64,000 nt of DNA from Phycisphaeraceae bacterium. Lineage in GTDB: Bacteria > Planctomycetota > Phycisphaerae > Phycisphaerales > UBA1924. Under the pieces are notes generated by a model. It worked only from the letters and a program-made list of their open reading frames with translations. It was not told the origin of the DNA and did no database searches. Positions 1 to 7,929 of the stretch are shown here, in pieces. A program made the translations under genes and the position numbers. Every line of letters begins with the position of its first letter. Position 1 is the first letter of the stretch. Location of the stretch: assembly GCA_020639135.1 (NCBI GenBank), contig JACKHE010000002.1, forward strand, positions 310,001-374,000, in the 5' to 3' direction.

Positions 1-660
1 CGCAACACCACCCCGGAGCATTTCGCGGGCATCTCGGAGATCGCCGCGATGATCTATCCCGACATCTCGCCCTGGAACTCCGAGTATCTCACTTCGCACC
101 TGAAGGTCTTCCCGCAGGGGCAGTTCGTCGCCGTCGAGCAGGGATCGGGGCTGGTCGTCGGGGTCTGCTCGGGGCTGGTGATCGACTGGGACGCGACGCC
201 CGACACGAGCTCGTGGAACGCCCTGACATCGAACGGGTACTTCACCAACCACGACCCGGTCGAGGGCGGCACGCTCTTCGCCGCGGATGTCATGGTCAGG
301 CCGGGCTACCAGGGGCAGGGCATCGGCCGCCGGCTGTACGAGCGCGGGCGGTTCGGTCTGGCGCGCCAGCTGGGGCTGCGGCGCATCGTCGCCGGGTCCC
401 GGCTCCGGGGGTATCACCGGTTCGCCGAGCGGCTGACGCCGGAGGAGTACGTCGTCGAGGTCGTGCAGGGTCGGCTCAACGACCCGACGCTGTCGTTCCA
501 GCTGCACCTGGGGTTCCGGGTGACGTCGGTGATCGGCGGCTACTTCGCCGGCGACCCGGAGAGCCGGGGGTACGCCGCGATCATCGAGTGGCTCAACGAC
601 GAAGTCGCCGACCCGGAGGACTACGACCGGGGCGACCCGCGCTTCGCCGGGCCGGGCTGA
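1..660 (+). CDS. GNAT family N-acetyltransferase (5' truncated by window edge)
   Basis: The reading frame is open from base 1, so the true start lies outside the window; the first internal ATG is at 49 but the upstream codons (RNTTPEHFAGISEIAA) look like genuine coding sequence. The protein carries the GNAT acetyl-CoA loop GYQGQGIGRRLYERG (R/Q-x-x-G-x-G/A type) followed by LGLRRIVAGSRLRGY. The segment GRLNDPTLSFQLHLGFRV matches the GNAT domain that in many bacteria is fused to a nitrilase-type C-N hydrolase (YhcX-like); here the protein stops about 50 residues later and no hydrolase domain follows. GNAT proteins of this kind occur beside RimK/GCS2 amidoligases, as here, so acetylation of an amino group on the product of the downstream ligases is a reasonable guess. 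Acceptor substrate unknown. Confidence 0.8.
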   Translation, partial: RNTTPEHFAGISEIAAMIYPDISPWNSEYLTSHLKVFPQGQFVAVEQGSGLVVGVCSGLVIDWDATPDTSSWNALTSNGYFTNHDPVEGGTLFAADVMVRPGYQGQGIGRRLYERGRFGLARQLGLRRIVAGSRLRGYHRFAERLTPEEYVVEVVQGRLNDPTLSFQLHLGFRVTSVIGGYFAGDPESRGYAAIIEWLNDEVADPEDYDRGDPRFAGPG

Positions 661-676
661 TTCGGCGCCCGTCGGC

Positions 677-705
677 TTGACTTCGCCCGGATCCATGTAT
701 TATTG
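677..705 (+). promoter_or_regulatory. candidate sigma-70-type promoter upstream of the SET/amidoligase operon
   Basis: TTGACT at 677-682 and an AT-rich TATTATTG at 698-705 stand out in otherwise very GC-rich DNA. The spacer is 15 bp to TATTAT or 17 bp to TTATTG, so the exact -10 is ambiguous. It lies about 110 bp before the SET gene in the only sizeable gap (151 bp) at this end of the operon. Confidence 0.35.
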
Positions 706-742
706 CGGCTTGACGACCGGCCCTCGCCCCGACTTGCGCCCC

Positions 743-755
743 GGCCACTGTGGCC
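743..755. promoter_or_regulatory. perfect palindrome GGCCACtGTGGCC, candidate operator
   Basis: Six-base arms around a single base, located between the candidate promoter and the SET gene start. A regulator site is possible, but a short GC-rich palindrome can occur by chance. Confidence 0.2.
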
Positions 756-811
756 AACCTTGACGGGCTCCGACCACTGGACGACGGCGTCGATCACAGG
801 GCTCCCGCCCA

Positions 812-1489
812 ATGATGCATCCAGACACCGCGCTTCGCTTCATCAGCGACGCCATCGGCCACGGCGTTGTCGCCACGCGCGACATCCCCGCCGGCACGAT
901 CACCTGGGCCCAGGACAAGCTCGACCGCGAGTTCACACCGGACGAAGTCGAGTCGATGGGCGATCCGTACCGTGAGATCCTCGACACGTACTGCTTCCGA
1001 AACCCGTTCGGACGCTGGGTGCTGTGCTGGGATCACGCGAGGTTCGTGAACCACTCGTTCCGCTCGAACTGCATCACCACGGCGTACAACTTCGAGATCG
1101 CTGTCCGTGACATCAAGGCGGGCGAGGAGCTGACCGACGACTACGGCTACCTCAACATCTGCCAGCCCTTCCGCCCGATCGACGAAGGCTGCGACCGCAC
1201 CGTCGTGCACCCCGACGACCTGACCCGGTATCACCCGGTCTGGGACGACGCGCTGCGACAGGTCTGGCCCCGGATCCCCAAGGTCGATCAGCCCCTGCGC
1301 GGGTTCCTCGCACGCGGGCTCTGGCAGCGTGTCGGGCGCATCGCGCGGGGTCGGGAACAGATGGCTTCGATCCTCGAGTGCTACTACGATCCGGGCGCTT
1401 CGTTTGACAGCGGGGAAACAGGGCTGGTCGAGTACTCCAACGGTTCGGCCGCCGGGCTCGTCGGCTCGCACCGGCGCGGATCCAAGTGA
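812..1489 (+). CDS. SET domain-containing protein (predicted lysine methyltransferase)
   Basis: A 225-residue protein with the N-terminal SET motif GHGVVATRDIPAGT (roughly residues 18-31), the central FVNHSFRSNC containing the NH(S/T) SAM-binding/catalytic element, and the C-terminal GEELTDDYGY with the conserved active-site tyrosine. About 100 residues follow the SET core and are not recognised. SET enzymes transfer methyl groups from S-adenosylmethionine to lysine amines; bacterial members are often uncharacterised. The stop overlaps the GTG start of the C39-like peptidase (GTGA), so the gene is translationally coupled to the amidoligase operon. That suggests it acts on the same peptide or protein substrate, which is inference. 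ATG at 812 is followed directly by a second ATG at 815; either could initiate. Confidence 0.8.
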   Translation: MMHPDTALRFISDAIGHGVVATRDIPAGTITWAQDKLDREFTPDEVESMGDPYREILDTYCFRNPFGRWVLCWDHARFVNHSFRSNCITTAYNFEIAVRDIKAGEELTDDYGYLNICQPFRPIDEGCDRTVVHPDDLTRYHPVWDDALRQVWPRIPKVDQPLRGFLARGLWQRVGRIARGREQMASILECYYDPGASFDSGETGLVEYSNGSAAGLVGSHRRGSK

Positions 1490-2268
1490 GCGAGCATCAC
1501 GCAGATCACCCGATCGTCCTCCCGCTCCAGATCCTCCCGCAGCCGGACGACGAGACGTGCGGCCCGACGTGCCTGCATTCCGTGTACCGGTACTGGGGCG
1601 AGGATCTTGAGCTCAAGGACGTGATCGATTCCGCGGCGTCGCTCAAGACCGCCGGCGCCGGGCGCGGCACGCTCGCGGTGATGCTGGGGATCGACGCGCT
1701 GACGCGCGGCTACCGCGCCAGGCTCTTCACGTTCAATCTGCACGTCTTCGACCCGACCTGGTTCGGCGAGGACGGCCGGGCGGATTCGCAACACCTCATC
1801 GGCAAGCTGCGTGAGCAGGCGGACGCCAAGTGCGTCGAGGATCCCCGTTTCCGGGTGGCGTCCGGTTCGTATCTCGAGTATCTCCGGCTCGGGGGCGTCA
1901 TCCGCTTCCGCGACCTGAAGGCGAGGCTCATCGCCCGTTTCCTGCGCGAGGGCGTCCCGATCCTGACCGGCCTGAGCGCGACGTACCTGTACCGCTGCGC
2001 CCGCGAGTTCGGCCCGAACGACGACTACGACGACATCCGGGGCGAGCCCTGCGGGCATTTCGTCGTGCTGCACGGCTACGACCCGCAGACGCGCCGCGTC
2101 ACGGTCGCCGATCCACTGGCCAACAACCCAGGGTTCGAGCAACAGCGCTACACGGTCTCGATCTCCCGGCTGATCGCCGCGATCATGCTCGGGGTTCTGA
2201 CATACGATTCAAACCTGCTCGTGATCGAGCCCGCCGGCCGAGGCGCCTCCGGGGGACGCACGCCGTGA
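1486..2268 (+). CDS. C39-like cysteine peptidase
   Basis: A 260-residue protein beginning with GTG inside the stop of the preceding gene. QPDDETCGPTCL at residues 19-30 is the C39/papain-like nucleophile motif (Cys25 predicted catalytic, preceded by an oxyanion Q/D). GHFVVLHGYD near residue 190 supplies the catalytic His, and VADPLANNPG supplies the Asp. There is no signal peptide or membrane segment, so it is probably cytoplasmic, unlike the C39 domains of bacteriocin exporters. Peptidases of this type have been noted beside RLAN/RimK ligases and are proposed to cleave or transfer peptide bonds in the same pathway. It shares a 4-base GTGA overlap with the ligase gene downstream. Confidence 0.75.
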   Translation: MSEHHADHPIVLPLQILPQPDDETCGPTCLHSVYRYWGEDLELKDVIDSAASLKTAGAGRGTLAVMLGIDALTRGYRARLFTFNLHVFDPTWFGEDGRADSQHLIGKLREQADAKCVEDPRFRVASGSYLEYLRLGGVIRFRDLKARLIARFLREGVPILTGLSATYLYRCAREFGPNDDYDDIRGEPCGHFVVLHGYDPQTRRVTVADPLANNPGFEQQRYTVSISRLIAAIMLGVLTYDSNLLVIEPAGRGASGGRTP

Positions 2269-3710
2269 AACCCCTGCTCGTTGTCGATTCCCCCAAGCGC
2301 TGGCCGCTGGAGATCCCGGGGACCGAGCTGGTGTCGTCCTACGCGTACCTGTCCGACCCGGCGTTCGCCGAGGGCGCGGGCCGGAAGGTCTTCAATCTGT
2401 GCCGATCGTTCCGGTACCAGGCAGCCGGGTATTACGTGTCGCTTCTAGCCGAGGCCCGGGGCCACCGCCCGCTGCCGTCGGTCAGCGCGATCCAGGACCT
2501 GCGGCTCGCCCCGGTGCTCAAGATCGTCTCGCAGGACCTGGACGAGCTGATCCAGTCGAACCTGCGGCGGATCAGGTCCGACGAGTTCGACCTGAGCATC
2601 TACTTCGGGCACAACCTCGCCGCGGGGCACGACCGGCTGGCTCTGGCGATCTTCAACGCGTTCCCCGCGCCGCTGCTGCGCGCCAGGTTCGAGCGGGACG
2701 AGAGCTGGAAGCTCACGCAGGTCCGCGTCATCGGCCTCGGCGAGGCGCCGGAGTCGCACCGGCAGTTCATCGTGGACCAGGCGACGCGGTGCCTCCGCCG
2801 CACGCCGCGCCGGGGCAAGACGCCGCCCCCGACAAAGTACGACCTGGCGATCCTGCACGACCCGGACGACCCCATGCCGCCGTCGCAACCCGAGACGCTT
2901 AGGCGTTTCGTGGACGCCGGCGAGTCCGTCGGGATCGCTTGCGACCTCGTGCGCCGGGACGCGTATGGGCGGATCGCGGAGTACGATGCGCTGTTCATCC
3001 GCGAGACGACGTACGTGAACCACCACACCTACCGCATCGCCCGTCGGGCGGAGGCGGAGGGGATGGTCGTCGTGGACGACCCGGGGTCCATCCTGCGGTG
3101 CACGAACAAGGTGTTCCTCGCCGAGACGCTGTCGCGACACCGCGTCGCCACGCCCAGGACGCTCATCCTCTCCCGCGACAACGCGCTCGAGGGGCTCCGC
3201 GCGCTCGGGTTCCCCTGCGTGCTCAAGCGGCCCGACAGCTCGTTCTCCAACGGCGTGTCGCGGTGCGACGACGAGGCGGGGGCGCCGGACATGCTCGCCG
3301 CCTTCTTCGAGGACAGCGACCTGCTCGTCGCGCAAGAGTATGTGCCGACCGACTTCGACTGGAGGATCGGCGTGCTCGGGGGCGAGCCCCTGTTCGCCTG
3401 CCGCTACGGCATGGCCCCGGATCACTGGCAGATCGTCAAACGCGACGACCAGGGCGTCCACGAGGGCGACTCCGAGACCCTGCCGGTCGAGGAGGCGCCG
3501 CCGGACGTCGTCAAGCTCGCCGTCCGCGCCTCGAACCTCATGGGCGACGGCCTCTACGGCGTCGATCTGAAGGTGCTGCGCGGCAAGGCGGTGGTGATCG
3601 AGGTCAACGACAATCCCAACCTCGACGTTGGCGTCGAGGACGCCGCGCTGGGCGACGAGCTCTACCTCCGCATCCTGCGCCACTTCTTCTGGAAGCTCGA
3701 ATCCCGATGA
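2265..3710 (+). CDS. RimK-like ATP-grasp ligase with N-terminal RLAN domain
   Basis: Start chosen at GTG 2265, overlapping the previous stop, because the homologous N-terminus (KPLLVVDSPKRWPLEIPG) begins there although the frame stays open upstream; this gives 481 residues. Residues 1-155 match the RLAN (RimK-like ATP-grasp N-terminal) domain in character. Residues about 240-480 form an ATP-grasp ligase, with CVLKRPDSSFSNGVS for nucleotide binding, QEYVPTDFDWRIGV, GVDLKV and the Mg-binding VIEVNDNPNLD near the C-terminus. ATP-grasp amidoligases activate a carboxylate as acyl phosphate and join it to an amine; RimK itself adds glutamates to ribosomal protein S6. The substrate here is unknown. 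Close coupling with GCS2-type ligase and amidohydrolase genes suggests synthesis of a peptide-like metabolite or protein tag. Confidence 0.85.
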   Translation: MKPLLVVDSPKRWPLEIPGTELVSSYAYLSDPAFAEGAGRKVFNLCRSFRYQAAGYYVSLLAEARGHRPLPSVSAIQDLRLAPVLKIVSQDLDELIQSNLRRIRSDEFDLSIYFGHNLAAGHDRLALAIFNAFPAPLLRARFERDESWKLTQVRVIGLGEAPESHRQFIVDQATRCLRRTPRRGKTPPPTKYDLAILHDPDDPMPPSQPETLRRFVDAGESVGIACDLVRRDAYGRIAEYDALFIRETTYVNHHTYRIARRAEAEGMVVVDDPGSILRCTNKVFLAETLSRHRVATPRTLILSRDNALEGLRALGFPCVLKRPDSSFSNGVSRCDDEAGAPDMLAAFFEDSDLLVAQEYVPTDFDWRIGVLGGEPLFACRYGMAPDHWQIVKRDDQGVHEGDSETLPVEEAPPDVVKLAVRASNLMGDGLYGVDLKVLRGKAVVIEVNDNPNLDVGVEDAALGDELYLRILRHFFWKLESR

Positions 3711-4969
3711 CGCCCGAACCCGCGGACTGGTCCTACCCGCTCGGGCTCTTCGACGCGTTCGGCGTCGAGCTCGAGTACATGATCGTCGATCGCGGGACGC
3801 TCGACGTGAAGCCGATCTGCGATGCGCTGTTCCGATCGGTCACTGGGGGCGAGACGTCGGATGTCGAGCCCGACGGCCCGGGAGGCGTCGTGTCCTGGTC
3901 GAACGAGCTCGCGCTGCACGTCGTCGAGCTCAAAACCCAGCGTCCCATCGCTTCCCTGGACGGGCTCGCCGGCCGGTTCCAGGAGAACGTGCGCCGGATC
4001 GATGCGCTGCTCGAACCGATGAACGCCCGGCTCCTGCCCACGGCGATGCACCCCTGGATGGACCCCAACGCCGAGACGCGGCTCTGGCCGCACGAGTACA
4101 ACGACATCTACCTCGCCTACGACCGGATCTTCGGCTGCCGCGGGCACGGGTGGGGCAACCTCCAGAGCACGCACATCAACCTGCCCTTCGCCAACGACGA
4201 GGAGTTCGGCCGCCTGCACGCCGCGCTCCGGCTCGTGCTCCCGCTGCTCCCGGCGCTGGCGGCGAGTTCCCCGATTGTCGATGGCCGGCGATCATCGCTG
4301 CGCTGCCACCGCATGGAGGTGTACCGGACGAACTCGCAGCGCGTCCCGATGATGGTCGGGCTCGTGGCGCCGGAGCCGGTCTTCACGCGTCAGGCGTACG
4401 AGCGCGACATCCTCGGCCGGCTCTACGAGCAGCTTCGCCCGCTCGATCCCGAGGGCGTGCTCAGGCACGAGTTCGCCAATGCGCGCGGCGCCATGGCCCG
4501 GTTCGACCGCGGCGCCATCGAGATCCGGGTGCTCGACATCCAGGAGTGCCCGAGGGCGGACATGGCGATCGCCGCGTTCGTGATCGAGCTCACCCGCGCT
4601 GTCGTGGCCGAGCGGTGGATGCGCTACGAGGATCAGCAGCGCATCACGACCGAGGCCCTCCACGGCGTCCTGCTGGAAACCATCCGCGACGCCGAGCGGG
4701 CACGGATCAAGGATCGATCGCTCCTGGACGCGTTCGGCGGCCATGGCGATGAGGTCCGGGCCGGCGACCTGCTGCGCGGCCTGGCGCCGCAGGTGTTGCC
4801 GGATCACCCTGTCTGGACGCCGCTGCTGACGCGGATGCTCGACGCCGGGACGCTCTCAAGCCGGATCGTCGCTCGGCTCCCCGAGTCGGCGACCCGGGAA
4901 GAACTGCACGCTGTTTACGCCGAGCTGGCGGACTGCCTCCACCGTGGGGAGCTGTTCGATGTCCCGTGA
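3707..4969 (+). CDS. GCS2-type carboxylate-amine ligase (glutamate-cysteine ligase family)
   Basis: 420 residues from ATG 3707, which overlaps the stop of the ATP-grasp gene (ATGA). GVELEYMIVD at residues 18-27 is the GCS2 metal/ATP-binding motif (G-x-E-x-E). HINLPFANDEEF, LPALAASSPIVDGR and GAIEIRVLDIQECP are further family signatures. These glutamine-synthetase-fold enzymes form amide bonds with ATP; apart from true glutamate-cysteine ligases most are of unknown substrate (YbdK-like). No other glutathione gene is nearby, so a second amidoligase acting with the RimK-like enzyme is more likely than gamma-glutamylcysteine synthesis. Confidence 0.85.
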   Translation: MTPEPADWSYPLGLFDAFGVELEYMIVDRGTLDVKPICDALFRSVTGGETSDVEPDGPGGVVSWSNELALHVVELKTQRPIASLDGLAGRFQENVRRIDALLEPMNARLLPTAMHPWMDPNAETRLWPHEYNDIYLAYDRIFGCRGHGWGNLQSTHINLPFANDEEFGRLHAALRLVLPLLPALAASSPIVDGRRSSLRCHRMEVYRTNSQRVPMMVGLVAPEPVFTRQAYERDILGRLYEQLRPLDPEGVLRHEFANARGAMARFDRGAIEIRVLDIQECPRADMAIAAFVIELTRAVVAERWMRYEDQQRITTEALHGVLLETIRDAERARIKDRSLLDAFGGHGDEVRAGDLLRGLAPQVLPDHPVWTPLLTRMLDAGTLSSRIVARLPESATREELHAVYAELADCLHRGELFDVP

Positions 4970-5714
4970 TCAGCCGTTCTGGGCGCCGGATTTCGTGCTG
5001 CTGACCTGCGAGCACGCCGGCAACGAGGTCCCGCCCGCCTTCCGCAGACGGTTCCACGGGGCGAATGCGGTGCTCAAGAGCCATAGGGGGCTGGACATCG
5101 GCGCTCTCGGCGTGGCGCTGCGGATGGCGCCTCGAGTCCCGGCGCCGATCGTGTTCACGACCGTGACCCGGCTGCTGATCGACACCAACCGCTCGCTGGA
5201 TCGGCCCGATCTCTTCAGCGAGTTCACGCGGGAACTTCCCGAGCGGGACCGCGACGCGATCATCGCGACGTACTACGCGCCGCACCGGGACTGCGTGGCG
5301 CGGACCATCGCCGCGGCGATCGACACCGGGCGACGGGTGCTGCATGTCGGGGTGCACTCCTGCACCGATGTCCTGCACGGAAGGACCCGGGATCTGGACA
5401 TCGCGCTGCTCTTCGACCAGGAGCGGACCCTGGAGCGAGAGCTGTGCGAGCACTGGCGGGACGAGCTCCGACGCCGTGAAGGGGAGCTCCGCTACCCGTT
5501 CAACGAGCCTTACAACGGCGCCGATGACGGCTTCACCACGACGCTGCGGAACCGGTTTGATCCAGGCGCCTACCTCGGCATCGAGGTCGAGCTCCGGCAG
5601 GGGATGATCCTGCGGCCGGCCGAGCAGCGAGCGGCTGGGGACCTGCTCGCCAACGCGCTGCGGGCGGTGCTTCATGCTGCAGCCGGGGCGATCGGGAGCG
5701 ACCGCTCGGGTTGA
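4959..5714 (+). CDS. N-formylglutamate amidohydrolase-like hydrolase
   Basis: 251 residues from ATG 4959, chosen over GTG 4944 because GGGGAG lies just upstream at 4945-4950. It overlaps the previous gene by 11 bases. The metal-binding segment TCEHAGNEVP (residues 16-25), HRGLDIGA, DTNRSLDRPDLFSEF and VLHVGVHSCTD are typical of the zinc-dependent N-formylglutamate amidohydrolase family. The classical enzyme ends histidine degradation, but no hut genes are here. In RimK/GCS2 clusters this family is thought to hydrolyse gamma-amide or formyl-amide bonds of the product, giving a make-and-break pair with the ligases. Last gene of the overlapping operon; a 121-base gap follows. Confidence 0.8.
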   Translation: MSRDQPFWAPDFVLLTCEHAGNEVPPAFRRRFHGANAVLKSHRGLDIGALGVALRMAPRVPAPIVFTTVTRLLIDTNRSLDRPDLFSEFTRELPERDRDAIIATYYAPHRDCVARTIAAAIDTGRRVLHVGVHSCTDVLHGRTRDLDIALLFDQERTLERELCEHWRDELRRREGELRYPFNEPYNGADDGFTTTLRNRFDPGAYLGIEVELRQGMILRPAEQRAAGDLLANALRAVLHAAAGAIGSDRSG

Positions 5715-5835
5715 ACTCCGAATCGGCGATGATGGCGCTGCCGCAACCGGTTCGTGCAAGGATCAACCCTGTCGCCGATCACGGACACCGAAGTCCGAAC
5801 ACCGTATGCTGTGGTGGCCGCTGCGGCGTTCTGCA

Positions 5836-7929
5836 ATGACCTCACCGAAGACACCGAATCCGACACGCCGACGCAGACGGCTCGGCCCCTGGAAGGCCCG
5901 GCTCGCGCTGCTGGTCTTCTCGCTGCTCGTCAGCGCGCTCGTGCTGGGCGCCGTCGAGGGGGCGTGCCGGATCGCCGGGTACGGCGGCTATCCACCGACC
6001 TTTGCGAAGGTGGGCGTGCTGGACGATGGCTCGTCGCTGGTGATGACGCAGCAGACCGGCCCCGGGTCCTACTTCTTCGCGACCCGCTCCCGCGCGGGCT
6101 CGCTCAACGAGACCGCGCTGGTCATGCCCAAGCCGGCGGGGACGGTGCGGATCGTCGTGGTGGGGGGGTCGGCGGCCGAGGGCAGCCCCTGGTCACGCCA
6201 TCTCGCCGCGTCGTCGTTCCTGCAGGCGATGCTGAGCGACTGCTGGCCCGAGCGCGAGGTCGAGGTCATCAATCTCGGGACCACCGCGATCGCTTCGTTC
6301 CCGGTGCTGGGCATCGCGACGGAATCGCTCCGCTACGACCCGGATCTCGTCGTCGCGTATCTGGGCAACAACGAGTTCTACGGCGCCTACGGCGTCGCCT
6401 CCCTGCACAGCGCGGGGCGAACGCCGGCGATGATCCGGCTCATCCGCGCCGTCCGTTCGCTCGGGATCGCGCAGTTCATCGACGACCACCGCAAGGGCTA
6501 CGACACCTCCGACCCGAGAACGCTGATGGAGGCGATGGTCGGGCGGGCGACGATCGGCCCCGACGACCCGGCCCGCGATGACGCGGCGCGCAACCTCGGC
6601 GCCTTCGTCGGCGACCTGATCGACCGCTGCCGCAGTCGCGGCGTCCCGGTGATCGTCTGCCCGCCGCCCTGCAACGAGCGCGGCCTGGCGCCGCTGGGAG
6701 CGCCCGATCGCTCCGCGATAGACCCCGCGCAGCGGATCCTTCTGGAAGCGGCTCTGGCAGCCGCGCAGAACGCGCTTGAACATGACGACCCCGCTGCTTC
6801 GCGCGATTTCGCGGTTGGCGCGATCAAAGTCGATCCGAACGATGCGCTGGCGCATCACCTGCTCGGCCGGTCGCTCGAGGCGCTCGGCGCGCCGGACGCC
6901 GATGCGGAGTACCGCCTGGCCGTGGACCTGGACCCGATGCCGTGGCGTCCGCCGGGCGCCTCGGTGGACGCCGTCCGCCGCGCCGCGGAATCCCACGGTG
7001 CCGTGCTGTGCGATCTGCCGGCGATCTTCCGCGCCGCGAGCCCCGGCGGCGCGGTTGGGTGGGAGCTGATGGCCGATCACGTTCATCCGACGTTGCAAGG
7101 GCAGGCGCTGATCGCGCGTTCGATCGTCGGGGCGATGACCGAGCTCACGGCGCCGGTCAATGTGACATCCGAAGCCGCCGATGCTCTTCCGGAATGGGAG
7201 GCGTACGCGAATCGTCTCGGCGCCAGCGTGTGGGACGAGTACGCCGCGGCGCACGCGATGCGCACGCTCGGCCGGATCCCGTTCTACGAGCAGTCCAACC
7301 CGGGTTTCTTCGATCGCTTCGACGCACGCTGCCGGGAGATCGAGGCCGAGGCCCCCGCGTCCATCATCACGCAGCTGACCGCTTGGCGGGACCCCGCAAC
7401 GCACAAGGGCGGGAGCCGCCCGATCGACGGCCTGGTGGCGCAGGCGCTCTTCGGACAGGGCGCGTACGCGCAGGCCGAACCGCTCTTCGACGCCGCGCGG
7501 CGTTCGGTGACGCCATACGGCTCGTGGGAGCTGCAATACACCGCCTTCATGCTGATGTGCCGCGGGCAGCTCCGTGGCATGCTGATGGAAGAGGACCGAC
7601 GCATTGCGCAAGCGGCGATCTGGAAGGGGCGGTTCCTCATCCGCCACGGCTGGAGCGACTCCGGTTCCGCCGAACGATACACCGGCGAGATGCTCGCGAT
7701 GCTCGGCGAGCACGAAGAGGCCGTCGGCGTCCTGCTCGATGGCCGCGACAAGCAGACCGAGGAGGGTCGGGTCGCGATCGACGGCGACCTCGTGCGATCG
7801 CTGCTCGCGCTGGGCCGGATCGACGCCGCACGGGAGATCGTCGAAGCCGGGCTCCGCCAGGACGGGCGGTATGCGCCGTATTACCTGCAGATGTCGGCGC
7901 AGGTCGGTTCGGCGAGGGGCCTGAAGTGA
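5836..7929 (+). CDS. SGNH/GDSL hydrolase-like protein with TPR-like region
   Basis: 697 residues from ATG 5836, chosen because it leads directly into an Arg-rich, then hydrophobic segment (about residues 21-42) that acts as a signal anchor; ATG 5806 would add ten residues. VVVGGSAAEGSP places the SGNH nucleophile Ser at about residue 112; YLGNNEFYG is the conserved Asn block and DHVHPTLQG the Asp/His block. Between the blocks lies a TPR-like stretch (VDPNDALAHHLLGRSLEALG), and about 250 C-terminal residues are helical and repeat-like. Such proteins are found next to carbamoyltransferase/SxtJ genes, and its stop overlaps the GTG start of the carbamoyltransferase. Probably membrane-anchored, facing the periplasm, acting on an ester or acyl group. 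Substrate unknown. Confidence 0.7.
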   Translation: MTSPKTPNPTRRRRRLGPWKARLALLVFSLLVSALVLGAVEGACRIAGYGGYPPTFAKVGVLDDGSSLVMTQQTGPGSYFFATRSRAGSLNETALVMPKPAGTVRIVVVGGSAAEGSPWSRHLAASSFLQAMLSDCWPEREVEVINLGTTAIASFPVLGIATESLRYDPDLVVAYLGNNEFYGAYGVASLHSAGRTPAMIRLIRAVRSLGIAQFIDDHRKGYDTSDPRTLMEAMVGRATIGPDDPARDDAARNLGAFVGDLIDRCRSRGVPVIVCPPPCNERGLAPLGAPDRSAIDPAQRILLEAALAAAQNALEHDDPAASRDFAVGAIKVDPNDALAHHLLGRSLEALGAPDADAEYRLAVDLDPMPWRPPGASVDAVRRAAESHGAVLCDLPAIFRAASPGGAVGWELMADHVHPTLQGQALIARSIVGAMTELTAPVNVTSEAADALPEWEAYANRLGASVWDEYAAAHAMRTLGRIPFYEQSNPGFFDRFDARCREIEAEAPASIITQLTAWRDPATHKGGSRPIDGLVAQALFGQGAYAQAEPLFDAARRSVTPYGSWELQYTAFMLMCRGQLRGMLMEEDRRIAQAAIWKGRFLIRHGWSDSGSAERYTGEMLAMLGEHEEAVGVLLDGRDKQTEEGRVAIDGDLVRSLLALGRIDAAREIVEAGLRQDGRYAPYYLQMSAQVGSARGLK

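Noticed and set aside
1830..2264. A 145-codon upstream extension of the RimK-like gene
   Set aside because: Lies inside the C39-like peptidase gene in another frame; composition is Arg/Pro-rich and the family start is at 2265.
5754..6581. A short plus-strand frame starting in the gap before the SGNH gene, considered as a precursor peptide for the ligases
   Set aside because: It continues as an Arg-rich out-of-frame shadow of the SGNH gene; no leader/core features.
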